Shown here: piece after piece, positions 1 through 10,432 of the stretch
Position numbering within the stretch: the stretch's first letter is position 1
How the letters are laid out: every line of letters starts with the position of its first letter
NCBI GenBank assembly: GCA_963576565.1
Contig: OY755038.1
Location: 16,128,087-16,192,086 of the forward strand
Reading direction: 5' to 3'
Length of the DNA: 64,000 nt
Origin: Aspidapion aeneum
Taxonomy: Eukaryota > Arthropoda > Insecta > Coleoptera > Brentidae
The notes under the pieces: generated by a model
The model's database searches: none
Told to the model about the DNA's origin: nothing
What the model saw: the letters and a program-made list of their open reading frames with translations, nothing else
Translations under genes and position numbers: made by a program

Positions 1-829
1 CGAACTGTGCTCGCAATCTGCATCGAATTTCAGCAGGTTTAACGTTTTCGCGTGTAAGAAATTTAATGATTATTCTTTGCGCAACACTGCTGTGTACCTT
101 CTTCTCGCTAATTGCGATTGCTTCTGGCCAAATGAGCATCGCGGCACTACCAGCCGCCTATATGCTGCTGAATATCCCTATTCCAAAATTATAACGGCCA
201 CGTTCATCTTGAATGACTTTTCCGTTAGTAAGTTCAAAAGGCTTGTTTATATTTGATCCACCCTCGTATACAGGTAAAATATTATGCGAAACCTTTAAGC
301 AATTTTAAAAATCACACTAAACGATAAAATTTCAAAAATTTTAAATAAAAATGGTGCAAATTTGGGCAAGTTTATTATATCTTTCTTTCAGAATCGTAAT
401 GAATATTTTAGAATACATTTGTAGTCAGGAATATGGTGAAATAATTAACAAAAATGTTATTATATTACGAATTTGTAATTATGATTTGACTAATATATCA
501 ATCTTTTAAATTTTAATTCACCAACACTATGCAATGATCAGAAAAATAAAAATATTTTAAATAGTGGTTATGAAATACCATAAGTATTGTTATCCATAAC
601 TAAAAACGTCAGTATATTTTTAAAACTGCCAGAAGAATTCAAACTTTATTAAAAAATTTATTTTGTGAAATTAATAACGCTAATAAGAAAGCATAACCTT
701 ATTTCACAGGACGCTGCAAACAAATGAAAATATATACTATTTGCGTTTTTCAAGGCCAACTAGAGTACTAGAGTGTTATAAATAATATTGTCATAAATTT
801 AGTTAAAATACCGCAAACAAAAATATCTA
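1..829. other. AT-rich sequence, nothing recognised
   Basis: Strongly AT-rich after about position 240, with no long reading frame, tandem structure or inverted termini that I can see. The first 240 bases are less AT-rich and may be the tail of something cut by the window edge. Confidence 0.5.
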
Positions 830-974
830 TTATGGCAAGCTTTTCTGGACATTCGACCAGTGTGCGACCGTGAGACCGCGGTTTGACGACAGGCTATTTA
901 AATGTTCAAATGACAACGACAATGATTTGTCTAAACGGATTCCAGAAAACCGGTCCCATTTAAGGGCAGTGGTA

Positions 975-1157
975 CAAAATAGCGCAGGTAATAATAGAGC
1001 GGCCAAAATAGCGCAGGCCAAAATAGCGTATGGTCAAAATAGCGCATGGCCATAATATCACAGGACAAAATAGGGCATGTCAAAAATAGCCCAGGCCAAA
1101 ATACCACATGGTCAAGAATAGCACAGGGCAAAATAGCGCAGGCCAAAATAGCGCATT
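975..1157. repeat. Degenerate 15-bp minisatellite
   Basis: About eleven imperfect head-to-tail units with the core CAAAATAGCGCAGGC. Units vary by single substitutions (AGCGCATGG, AGGGCATGT, ACCACATGG), so the array is old. Because the unit length is a multiple of three, several frames stay open across it. Those short frames are by-products of the repeat and not genes. Confidence 0.85.
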
Positions 1158-1191
1158 ACTTCTTTCCAGGGATCCTAGAGGGTGTGAATCT

Positions 1192-1283
1192 GAACCGAAC
1201 CGAACCGAACCAAACCAAAATAAACCGAACCGGACCGAACCGGATCGAACTGCATCGAATTGAACCAAACCGAACCGAACCAA
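1192..1283. repeat. (CCGAA)n pentamer tract
   Basis: An imperfect run of CCGAA pentamers with CCAAA, CCGGA and TCGAA variants. The same pentamer recurs near 4293, 4737, 5946, 6390, 7108 and 32116, in both orientations. Confidence 0.85.
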
Positions 1284-1364
1284 CATATTGAAGGTGCCGA
1301 GCAGCTTAGAAGCCGATACAACTCCTCTACTATAATCTAAAATCTAGACTAGGTTGTGTTTTGT

Positions 1365-1690
1365 GTAGGAAAAAAAGAAATGAATGGATAAGAAATAAAA
1401 CAAAAGTAAGGGATATCAGATGCGAAGTAGCAAAGTTAAAATGGAAATTTTCCGGTCTAAATATCAGACAGAAAGACGATCGATGGAATAAATGTCTTGT
1501 AAACTGGAGACCTTGGGAAAATAAAAGAAGTAGGGGAACACCTCAAATGAGATGGGCGGACGATTTGAAGAAACACGCAGAAACTAGATGGATGAACACG
1601 GCGACAGACAGAAAAGAGCGGAAGATGTTAGGGGAGGCCTAAATCGAAAGATGGATTGAAGAAGGCTAAGTGAATAGATAGATAGATAGG
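1365..1690 (+). pseudogene. LINE family L1, 3' end of the RT polyprotein
   Basis: Extreme 3' piece of a non-LTR retrotransposon. The frame from about 1361 to 1642 encodes the basic C-terminal tail seen in insect endonuclease-reverse transcriptase polyproteins, with RKRNEWIRNKTK, then WRPWENKRSRG and RWADDLKKHAETRW. The same protein tail is encoded on the minus strand near 61620-62040, which confirms the family. The element ends in short GATA repeats (about 1675-1690), as RTE-type elements often do. It is 5'-truncated: no RT catalytic motifs are present. I place it near the RTE group from the short-repeat tail and the tail protein, but clade assignment needs a tree. Confidence 0.85.
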
Positions 1691-2293
1691 TGTTTGTTTG
1701 CACTAAAGTGGGAGGTGGCTGTACATCAGGTCCTGCTAGGAAATGTAGAAAAACAAAGTTAAAAAATATCAGATTACTTTTAGCGAAGCAGACCGGACGG
1801 AGAGATAGGCAGCTAGCAGGTAACTTTAAGCTTTTTAAGCTCTAAAACCGTGAGTTTATGAAGCTCGGGTACTGGAAAAAGGGTTGGCTTTTAAAAAGGG
1901 GAAAATATTTTCGCTTTACCTACATAACATTAAAACGGTAATTTTTGCTTTTTTATGCTAGGACTTTTCATCCGTCTATGGATCAATCGCTCAAGTAAGA
2001 GCTAACAATCACAAACAACTATTTATCAAGCCAGGAACTTTGACCGTCTGGACGTGTAAAGCGAATGTGCGGCCACTTTGCTATGAATAAAATCTATATG
2101 TTTGTGGCGGATTCATTCTACAAGCAAAATTTATCTAGGTATTACGCTGCTATAAGGGCAATTTTTTATTTAGGAAACCACTGCGTTTCTCCTAAAAAAG
2201 AAAAAATCACTAATTTGTCAGCGGTTTATAAGAAAAAAGTAAATATTTGGAAAACTTTATATATTTAATTTTTAAATGATTCTTTATCCAATA
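1691..2293. other. Unassigned sequence between two LINE pieces
   Basis: No recognisable protein or repeat. A frame at 2065-2268 is open for 67 codons but its composition is ordinary for AT-rich DNA and I do not regard it as a gene. Confidence 0.4.
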
Positions 2294-2330
2294 ATCTATC
2301 TATTTAACCTTGTTTGATCCATCTTTGAAC

Positions 2331-3526
2331 CATTGGCGTAGCTAGCCTTGCTTTTCAGGGGGGGCCGTGGCCCCGGTCTATCTTGAACAAAAAGCAAACA
2401 TAGGTTTTAAAGAGTCGTGCAAAGTGTGCAATGAATAAAAAAAAATACGCGCATTAAATGTTCTAATATTTTAATATAACAAATTTAATAATACATTTAC
2501 CAACTTATTTATATGTATACACAGAAAGTATGTAATTCAGCAATTCTACAAAGAAAGTTTTCTACGTTGCTGACTGAAAGCGTTGACCTCAACATCTTTT
2601 TCTATGAATAACAATGACAAACCTGAGTGTCTCTCTTGAGTCATAGTTGTTCTAAGCCAATTAAAAACTCTCCTCATGGCAGAGAAAGACCTCTCGCAAG
2701 TTGCACTTGAAATTGGAAGAATACTCGCAACTTTAAAAAGTTGGTAGAGGTTTGGATAGGTGTTTTCTGCTATATGTTGTTTGATAGAATCATGACCAAC
2801 AGTTTGATTTAACCGAAAAATACAATTCTTTAAAACGGTCATTTCTGCTCTTAGAGCAGAAGTATTAATATTAAAAATTTCCCGGTATTGCTCGACGAAT
2901 TTATTCCATTTAACGACGTGGCAAAACTTAATATGAAAATGGTTATGAAATTGTCACCAAAATCGGAAAATTTCCATAAGACACTAAACGCTAACCTCAA
3001 AAAAACTAAAAAGATTATTATATTTATTTTAGAAAAACAGTTTAAAAAGGTCTTTTATAACCTTACGACATCTACAACCCGATTTCGGAAACAGAGGGGC
3101 AAAGGTCGCTGTCTTTATTTAATGCGAAATTTAACTTACACTTCTATAATATTTTACAAGATGTCGCCAATATGTATGAAATATTCAATATGCATAATTA
3201 TGTTTAAATTTAAAAAATATTTTCGGGAAATTGCATAAGTGCAGAACAGTTACCGATAATTTAAAGAGAAAAAGCCTAATTCCGCAAGACAAGGGCTTTT
3301 TCCTGAAATGTAAACATTATCTGAATGATTTTAAATTTTAATGCACCTATTACCTATTTTATTTGAATATTTCCCGAATAATAAAAGAAAAGTATGTATT
3401 TTCAGCGTCATGTTCTTTTACTAGTAGTCGGTAGGGGAGGCCTAAAATATCTTAGGGGGGGCCTGAGGGACTTCGGGGGGGGGGGGGGGGCAGTTCCCCC
3501 TGCCCCCCCCCCTAGCTACGCCAATG
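2331..3526 (-). mobile_element. Internally deleted hAT DNA transposon with TSD
   Basis: Inverted termini CATTGGCGTAGCTAG (2331-2345) and its reverse complement ending at 3526 enclose 1,196 bp. An exact 8-bp duplication, CTTTGAAC, lies at 2323-2330 and 3527-3534, which is the hAT target-site length. G-rich and C-rich runs just inside the termini are common in this hAT subgroup. Only the C-terminal end of the transposase survives (2546-2842). The element sits inside an L1 LINE, so it is younger than that LINE. Confidence 0.93.
2546..2842 (-). pseudogene. hAT transposase C-terminal dimerisation domain, fragment
   Basis: The minus-strand frame encodes 98 residues with the hallmark hAT dimerisation motif: ATCERSFSAMRR, followed by NWLRTTM and ERHSGLSLL. 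In active hAT transposases this domain is the C-terminus of a protein of roughly 600-800 residues and mediates multimerisation. Here the BED zinc finger and the catalytic RNase H-like fold are missing, so it cannot transpose itself. The frame ends in a stop about 200 bp inside the left terminus, as expected for the natural C-terminus. It resembles the zinc-finger-MYM-type-1-like group, which fits the CAGTGGCGTAG-like termini. Confidence 0.92.
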
Positions 3527-4292
3527 CTTTGAACATAGGCCTCCCCCAACATCTTTCACTCTTCTCTGTCTGTCGCCGTGTTCATCCATCTAGTCCCCGC
3601 ATGTTTCTTCAAATCGTCCGCGCATCTCATTTGGGGTCTTCCCCTAGGTACTTCTTTGATTTTCCCAAGGTCTCCAGTTTACAATACATTTCTTCCATCG
3701 ATTGTCTTTCTGTCTAATATTATGACCGGCAAATTTCAATTTTAATTTTCCTACTTACCCTCTGACATCCCTTACATTTGTTTTATTACTTATCCATTCA
3801 TTATTTTTTCTATCTGTTAGCCTTAGATGTAACATTTGTCTTTCCATTGATCTTTGGGCTTTTGTTACCTTATCCATGTTTGATTTTGTAAGTGTCCAGT
3901 TCTGGGATCCATAGGTACATACAGGAGAATACATTGGTTATACACTTTCGTTTTGAGGTATTGAGAATATTTTTTATTTTTTAATATGTAGCTTAATTTA
4001 CGGAATGTTGCCCAGGCCAGTCTTACTCGTCTCTTGATTTAAGGCGTTTGGTTTTGTTTTTTTACTTTAATAATTTGTCCCAGATATATAAATTCCTCTA
4101 CTTGTTGTATCTTACTTTGATGCCTATTTCTTCCCAATCTAAGTTTTTAAAAACATCTTCCGACGCAGATATTCCGATAATTAGCCTACAAATCGTGCCA
4201 AACTTTTTTAGGTCGCTTGTAAATTACGTCTTTAAATTGTCAGAAACTTACGACTTGCCAAATGCAACGTGTCAAGAAATTTAGGGCAAGAG

Positions 4293-4755
4293 CGAACCGA
4301 ACCGAACCGAACCGAACCATTTCAATTTATTTTGAAAATGTCAAATCTAACGCAGAGACATAAAATTTTGTCTCTGCGTTAGATTTGAATTTCGAGGCAA
4401 ACCAATCCCTTGCACTGTTTATGTACAGTGAGATCATTTATACCTACATCTGGATCGTTTATTTTAAGCCTTAAAATTTTAAACAAACAACTGATCAAAT
4501 AAGATTGCCTAAAGATTCGTTAGACACAAAATTTTCGTCGTCAAAAGTCACCAAATATTTTTTATGTTTTTCATTTTCTTAAATTCGTCAACCTCTTTTT
4601 AATTATCTTTATCTACCCTATTACAAGTTCTTTAAATAAAACGAAAGGAATCAGAAAATTCGTCTTCAAGATATAATGTCTTAAAATTAGTGACCTTAAA
4701 ATACATATTACATGCTTAAATCGAAAGTAGGTTGGGTTCGGTTCGGTTCGGTTCA
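4293..4755. repeat. Inverted (CGAAC)n / (GTTCG)n pair, copy 1
   Basis: Five CGAAC units at 4293-4317 and about four complementary units at 4737-4755 face each other across 420 bp that contain the hairpin at 4341-4388. They could be the ends of one element or two independent pentamer tracts. Confidence 0.6.
4341..4388. repeat. Perfect 19-bp hairpin, copy 1
   Basis: Arms TCAAATCTAACGCAGAGAC (4341-4359) and its exact reverse complement (4370-4388) enclose a 10-nt AT loop. No T-run follows directly and I infer no terminator role in this eukaryotic context. Confidence 0.9.
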
Positions 4756-5187
4756 TATGCTTCAGGCTGCATAAAAATTATCTTAATTCAAAAGTATAAG
4801 GCGGCTGCCCGGAGCAGCTGATCTTCTGCTCCACCCATTACGACAGCCCTATATACTTCGAGGACAGAACTTAAAGTTATCCAATGGACACCAGTCTTGG
4901 AATGCTGATTTTATTTAGAGAAAAAATGACATTTAGGCAAAAACCCCGTTTTCGCATTATTACCATTCAAAAATTTATTTTTGATCCTTTGACCCGAAAT
5001 TTCCTTTCGATTTTTTGGAAGGTCCCTTCCTCACCGCAATATCAGCGTCGGATTGTTCCGCAGGCCACTAAACTTTTAATATACAGGGTGTAATTTAAAT
5101 TATGCACCAAACTTTAAGGGATGGTCGAGACCGTCAAAATAGGCAGTTCCCCCTGCCCCCCCCCCTAGCTACGCCAATGCTTTGAAC

Positions 5188-5812
5188 ATAGGCCTCCCCC
5201 AACATCTTTCACTCTTCTCTGTCTGTCGCCGTGTTCATCCATCTAGTCCCCGCATGTTTCTTCAAATCGTCCGCGCATCTCATTTGGGGTCTTCCCCTAG
5301 GTACTTCTTTGATTTTCCCAAGGTCTCCAGTTTACAATACATTTCTTCCATCGATTGTCTTTCTGTCTAATATTATGACCGGCAAATTTCAATTTTAATT
5401 TTCCTACTTACCCTCTGACATCCCTTACATTTGTTTTATTACTTATCCATTCATTATTTTTTCTATCTGTTAGCCTTAGATGTAACATTTGTCTTTCCAT
5501 TGATCTTTGGGCTTTTGTTACCTTATCCATGTTTGATTTTGTAAGTGTCCAGTTCTGGGATCCATAGGTACATACAGGAGAATACATTGGTTATACACTT
5601 TCGTTTTGAGGTATTGAGAATATTTTTTATTTTTTAATATGTAGCTTAATTTACGGAATGTTGCCCAGGCCAGTCTTACTCGTCTCTTGATTTAAGGCGT
5701 TTGGTTTTGTTTTTTTACTTTAATAATTTGTCCCAGATATATAAATTCCTCTACTTGTTGTATCTTACTTTGATGCCTATTTCTTCCCAATCTAAGTTTT
5801 TAAAAACATCTT
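5188..5812 (-). pseudogene. LINE family L1 fragment, duplicated copy
   Basis: The second copy of the 3535-4159 fragment, carried by the tandem duplication rather than by a new insertion. It has the same stops, the same internal loss and the same truncated 5' end. It lacks the 3' TATC tail, because the duplication breakpoint lies inside the hAT element to its left. Confidence 0.9.
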
Positions 5813-5945
5813 CCGACGCAGATATTCCGATAATTAGCCTACAAATCGTGCCAAACTTTTTTAGGTCGCTTGTAAATTACGTCTTTAAATTGTCAGAAAC
5901 TTACGACTTGCCAAATGCAACGTGTCAAGAAATTTAGGGCAAGAG

Positions 5946-6408
5946 CGAACCGAACCGAACCGAACCGAACCATTTCAATTTATTTTGAAAATGTCAAATC
6001 TAACGCAGAGACATAAAATTTTGTCTCTGCGTTAGATTTGAATTTCGAGGCAAACCAATCCCTTGCACTGTTTATGTACAGTGAGATCATTTATACCTAC
6101 ATCTGGATCGTTTATTTTAAGCCTTAAAATTTTAAACAAACAACTGATCAAATAAGATTGCCTAAAGATTCGTTAGACACAAAATTTTCGTCGTCAAAAG
6201 TCACCAAATATTTTTTATGTTTTTCATTTTCTTAAATTCGTCAACCTCTTTTTAATTATCTTTATCTACCCTATTACAAGTTCTTTAAATAAAACGAAAG
6301 GAATCAGAAAATTCGTCTTCAAGATATAACGTCTTAAAATTAGTGACCTTAAAATACATATTACATGCTTAAATCGAAAGTAGGTTGGGTTCGGTTCGGT
6401 TCGGTTCA
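5946..6408. repeat. Inverted pentamer pair and hairpin, copy 2
   Basis: Duplicate of 4293-4755, with its hairpin at 5994-6041. Confidence 0.85.
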
Positions 6409-6860
6409 TATGCTTCAGGCTGCATAAAAATTATCTTAATTCAAAAGTATAAGGCGGCTGCCCGGAGCAGCTGATCTTCTGCTCCACCCATTACGACAGC
6501 CCTATATACTTCGAGGACAGAACTTAAAGTTATCCAATGGACACCAGTCTTGGAATGCTGATTTTATTTAGAGAAAAAATGACATTTAGGCAAAAACCCC
6601 GTTTTCGCATTATTACCATTCAAAAATTTATTTTTGATCCTTTGACCCGAAATTTCCTTTCGATTTTTTGGAAGGTCCCTTCCTCACCGCAATATCAGCG
6701 TCGGATTGTTCCGCAGGCCACTAAACTTTTAATATACAGGGTGTAATTTAAATTATGCACCAAACTTTAAGGGATGGTCGAGACCGTCAAAATAGACAAA
6801 AAGTTTAAATAACAAATTCGATTGCAAAAAAAAGAGAAACATCCGTGACCTACAACAGCA

Positions 6861-7925
6861 CCAGGGTTGGATGGGCTCAAACAAACCGGCCATGGCATTT
6901 TTTTTTATTCGGCCCTCCCTTCGGCACAAAAATTTTACGGCAAAGAGAACGAAGCCATATTGTGTTATTTTACATTGATATAATGGAGGTTTTGTTATTA
7001 AATAACATGCTAATTTTAAAGGATGTAATTTACATTTTGAGAAAAAAACTTCATATAAACATATGTATGCATGTCCTAAACATCCTAACTTGTGAGATAC
7101 AAAGTGTTCGGTTCGGTTCAGACTTTCAGAAAATCTCCTTTTTTATTAATATCTGTGATACTGCTCTAGACATTTTTGTAAAATTTTATATTCTGTATGC
7201 CTATATTAAGCACTAAGTACCTATTAACAGTAGCGCGTGTTTATTCATGAAATATGTGGAAAATATATACAAAAATCTTAGGCTTGGGGGGGGGCCCGGG
7301 CCCCCCCCCCTGGGTGCGCCCATGCTATTAACATAATTATATCAAATTTTTTTACAAAATAAAAACTTACAAAATTTCAACATACAACAGCCCTGCCTCC
7401 GTTAGTTAAAAGGCTGCTAGTAATTTTTTTTCCAATTTAGGTTTTTGGTCTCGACGGATTTTCCATCACGTCCTAATAAAATTTAAAAAAAAAATTAAAA
7501 AAACAAATAGCAGTAACTGTAGTACTACCTTATGAACAATCAAAACTTTGAAGTCGTTTTTTTTCCGAACCACACTTTCGTCACTTGCGCCCTTATAACT
7601 ACCGGGGGCAGAGCAGGTTTGCTAATTTTTTATATGGTAACGACTTTTTTAATAATGAACTTGATGCTGCAATTTTATCTATGATCTCCTTAATTTGAAT
7701 TGAATACCGATTTTTCAATCGGGTAATCGATTTCTTAGATTTTTTATGTATTTTAGCACCAAAAATGATTTTTCGCAACTAAGATATGAGATATTGGCAA
7801 GGCCGTGCCGAAGGGGGAGATCAGGGGGATCAATCCCCACCAAAATAGCCAACAAAGAGAGATTTCTAAATTGTACCGGCCCATCAGGCATTTGCCCAGT
7901 TGCCCGCCTGTCTCATCCAACCCTG
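6861..7925. mobile_element. Possible TIR element with CAGGGTTGGATG ends
   Basis: CAGGGTTGGATG at 6861 is mirrored by CATCCAACCCTG ending at 7925, and the adjoining CCGGCC and TTCGGCAC stretches are mirrored too. I see no target duplication and no transposase. The interior includes a separate hAT-like end at 7281-7326, so this may be a mosaic. Confidence 0.35.
7281..7326. mobile_element. Solo hAT-like terminus
   Basis: Reads CATGGGCGCACCCAGGGGGG on the minus strand, followed by a GGGCCCGGGCCC block. This is the layout of hAT ends in this window (near-palindromic G/C runs inside a CATKGGCG-like terminus). No partner end or duplication was found. Confidence 0.5.
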
Positions 7926-7934
7926 TTTGTTAAC

Positions 7935-8071
7935 CTCACGGGGGTCCAAGATCTAATGGACACTTAATAAGTGCTGACAGTTAACTGTTTCGTCCTTATG
8001 GGACTCCTCAGAACACTACTTGGTCAATGTGTCACCCTTGCGAAGTCCATTAGATCTTGGACCCCAGTGAG
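7935..8071. repeat. Hairpin MITE-like unit, family U
   Basis: Arms of about 27 bp (CTCACGGGGGTCCAAGATCT... at 7935 and its complement ending at 8071) enclose a 80-bp loop. The left arm and loop recur at 51118-51230 and the loop again near 39695-39730, so this is a dispersed family. Confidence 0.7.
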
Positions 8072-8274
8072 TTTAAGCTTTCGAGCTACCCACGAAAAAA
8101 TATGAGAGTTTGATTTTTAAATTTACGAGTACTAAAATTAACGTTTCTTTGTATTTTAGCTTAAAAATTCCGCTGATTGACGCTCATGTCTGAAGGTAGG
8201 TAAAAACGCTAATCAGCGTTGATCCTAGCCTGAAAGAAGTGCAGTTCACGGATGGTTTCTTCTTCTTTGCAATC

Positions 8275-8375
8275 GATCTTTTCATCGATCGATATAATTA
8301 CTTGCCTTTTCTTCTAGTTTCTCTCTCGTATCTCGGTAAATGACGCTTGTTGCGAGGGTTTTCCCACTATAGTTT
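8275..8375. repeat. Family U segment, inverted relative to 51268-51372
   Basis: Its reverse complement matches 51268-51372, including TACCGAGATACGAGAGA and the TATCGATCRATGAA end. It adjoins the hairpin at 7935 just as its partner adjoins the related hairpin at 51118, but in the opposite orientation. An 8282-8569 minus frame crosses it and is not convincing as a gene. Confidence 0.65.
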
Positions 8376-8559
8376 AAATAACTTTTCATCATTTTTGGTT
8401 TAAAGTTGTAAGATTTGTCAAATTTGAAGAGTGGGGAAAAACTTTGAATTTCAAAAAATTGCAAATCTGAAATCATCAAATACTCTAAGTTAAGATACAG
8501 TAGGGTCAAATATTTTTTGAGAATACCTAAAGGCATCTTAATAAAAACAGAAAATAGTA

Positions 8560-9410
8560 ATATTAACACAACATTTATATGAACATTTTTTTTAAACCAG
8601 ATTTTTATAACAATTTTGAGTTTTTTTAAATTATTTTAAAACCTAATTTTCAACTTTACTGCAATGCATAATTTCACTAAATTTTTAATGTCGGTTGTAA
8701 TTTTTAAGGAAGTTATAACAAAAATCGACAAAAGCATTGTAAAGTTCGACCATAAACTAATCTTACTAGTTTCTAGTTTGACCATCTATCTAAAAAAACA
8801 AAGAAATTTGATGTAATAAGATTTGATGCAATATGTAATAAGAATTTTTTTTTTTTTAATAACATTTTGATTTTCGTAACAAAATTAAATTAAATTTTTT
8901 TCTGTAAAATAGTATTTTTTGAATAACTTTTTTGGGTACACCTTGTAAAAATGTTTTAAGCTTTACCGTCATAATATAAATTTTATTTATTTTTTTAATA
9001 AATTTTTTGACACATATTGCAAGAAATATTCTACTAAAAAAAGGAAGTTGGAAGTCCCCGGCAGATCCTTATGGTGTCAGTCCGACGCTGCACACAACTT
9101 CTGTTAAAATTCAGTTTCCACTTTTGTGATCCAATGAATGCGAAATAACGTTTTTACTTAAGTTTCTCGGGTTTGCATTTTATGAAAGCCCCGTGATTAG
9201 GAAACCATTATGAAAAGCACGGGCCAGCGCACTTTCCGCACAAACAATTCGGCGGGGTACCTCTAAGGGCACTCTGCTTAACACAATGACGTATAAAAAT
9301 GAACCTTTATTTTAAAAAATTTTCATGGAATACACAAATAAAACCAATGAAACTGTCAAAAGTAGCGAACAAAATCCCATCACGCACTTGGATGGACCTT
9401 TTACGGAGAC
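8560..9410. other. AT-rich stretch, nothing recognised
   Basis: Homopolymer-rich AT sequence to about 9030, then slightly more GC-rich sequence. No frame, repeat unit or inverted ends identified. Confidence 0.4.
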
Positions 9411-9411
9411 A

Positions 9412-9442
9412 CGGTTGCTAGAATAGACCGGTCTATAGATCT

Positions 9443-9474
<32 letters not shown>

Positions 9475-9645
9475 AAAGTTTTATGTCACTGGTGGTCCAG
9501 CTGATTTTTGTAAACAAAAATTAGATAGAATATCTCTTCCTGAACAACTAATATTTTATGAATTTTTTGAAAACCAAGGCAATTTTTCTACTGTTTTAGT
9601 ATATTCTTATAAAATAATATTTTTAAGACTTTTTTTTAGCCGCTT
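9412..9645 (+). repeat. Single arm of the 38-kb palindrome family, with (AT)n
   Basis: Matches the left arm of the palindrome at 38346: AGAATAGACCGGT, ATCTTA, then CACTGGTGGTCCAGCTG, GAACAACTAATATT and AAGGCAATTTTTCTACTG. An (AT)n microsatellite at 9446-9472 is expanded at the point where the 38-kb copy has only TTATATATG. No opposing arm is present here. Confidence 0.75.
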
Positions 9646-9965
9646 AATTTTTCTTTACCCAATAATAAAATAAGAAATATTCTAAATAATTGTTAATGAC
9701 CTACTTTTAGACTATCTCTTCATTATATTTAAATTATTTCGGGATAAAATGTGCTTACAAAAATTTGCCATAAACTTTCAAGTATCACAAAATAATAGCA
9801 ATAGTGTCCTTAAAACTTTACGTGGGCCTCAGGATAAAATGCATAAATTAGATTTTATAAACATGGGTAAATATATCTGTAGTACCTTCAAACGTCCTGA
9901 TAGCTGCAACGTAGTATGTGATATTATTTTTTGGAATGAAAAAGGAGTTTTACTATTATGGAAAA

Positions 9966-9989
9966 GTAGTTAACTACGTAGTTAACTAC
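9966..9989. repeat. 24-bp perfect palindrome
   Basis: Two GTAGTTAACTAC half-sites, each itself a palindrome, fused head to head. It lies 11 bp before a minisatellite. Confidence 0.9.
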
Positions 9990-10000
9990 AGGCGGCGGAT

Positions 10001-10261
10001 AAAAGGTCGAAAGTACAAAAGGTCGAAAGTCCAAAAGGACGAAAAAATAAGGTCGAAAATACAAAAGGTCGAAAGTACATAAGGTCGAAAGTACAAAAGG
10101 TTGAAAGAACAAAAGGTCGAAAGTACAAAAGGTCGAAAGTACAATAAGTCGAAAAGAAAAAGGTCGCAAATACAAAAGGTCGAAAGTACAAAAGGTCGAA
10201 AATACAAAAGGTCGAAAGTTAAAAGGTCGAAAGTACAAAAGGTCGAAAGTACAAAAGGTCG
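10001..10261. repeat. 16-bp minisatellite
   Basis: About 16 units of AAAAGGTCGAAAGTAC, many identical and a few with one to three changes or one-base length variants. All three minus-strand frames stay open across it, because the unit has no stop there. The predicted peptides (repeats of FRPFVLSTF-like residues) are artefacts of the array. Confidence 0.95.
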
Positions 10262-10432
10262 GAATCAGTAGCAATTTGACGACACCTTTTTTGTCAAAAT
10301 CGGTTTAGCCGTTTAGCCTCTAGCGTGACACAAACATATTTACTTACATACATACAACAATCGAAAAACATTACCCTTTCTTTCGCCGTGTTGCAGTTGG
10401 GTAAAAAAGACGGGATGTCGGTCATTTTGGAT

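Larger units (their letters stand above)
2294..4159 (-). pseudogene. LINE family L1 copy, minus strand, split by a hAT element
   Basis: Read on the minus strand this is the 3' part of an L1 polyprotein. The 3' end is at about 2294 (TATC repeats) and coding sequence resumes at 3535 after the hAT insertion. Removing 2331-3526 plus one copy of the 8-bp duplication restores a continuous match to the uninterrupted copy starting near 61608. It is 5'-truncated near 4159, where similarity to the longer copy stops, and has lost a stretch around 4110. The stop codons and frameshifts mark it as dead. Part of it (3535-4159) is duplicated at 5188-5812. Confidence 0.85.
3490..5142. repeat. Tandem duplication, copy 1 (1,653 bp)
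   Basis: Every landmark in this segment recurs exactly 1,653 bp downstream. It starts in the G-run inside the hAT element and takes in the hAT right end, L1 fragment, hairpin and pentamer tracts. The only difference I found between copies is T at 4677 against C at 6330. Confidence 0.97.
5143..6795. repeat. Tandem duplication, copy 2 (1,653 bp)
   Basis: Head-to-tail second copy. The junction at 5142/5143 joins the unit end (CGTCAAAATAG) to the hAT interior (GCAGTTCCCC), with one or two G as microhomology. After 6795 the sequence continues into unique flank. Confidence 0.97.

Noticed and set aside
931..1146. Minus-strand frames over the 15-bp minisatellite
   Set aside because: Same artefact: the unit is a multiple of three without stops.
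4048..5937. Identical 78-residue frames at 4048 and 5701, and 69-residue frames at 4884 and 6537
   Set aside because: They look conserved only because they lie in the two copies of the tandem duplication. The first runs antisense to the L1 LINE.
9924..10274. Long minus-strand frames encoding repeated FRPFVLSTF-like peptides
   Set aside because: They exist in all three minus frames, because the 16-bp unit has no stop codon on that strand. This is a minisatellite, not a repeat protein.
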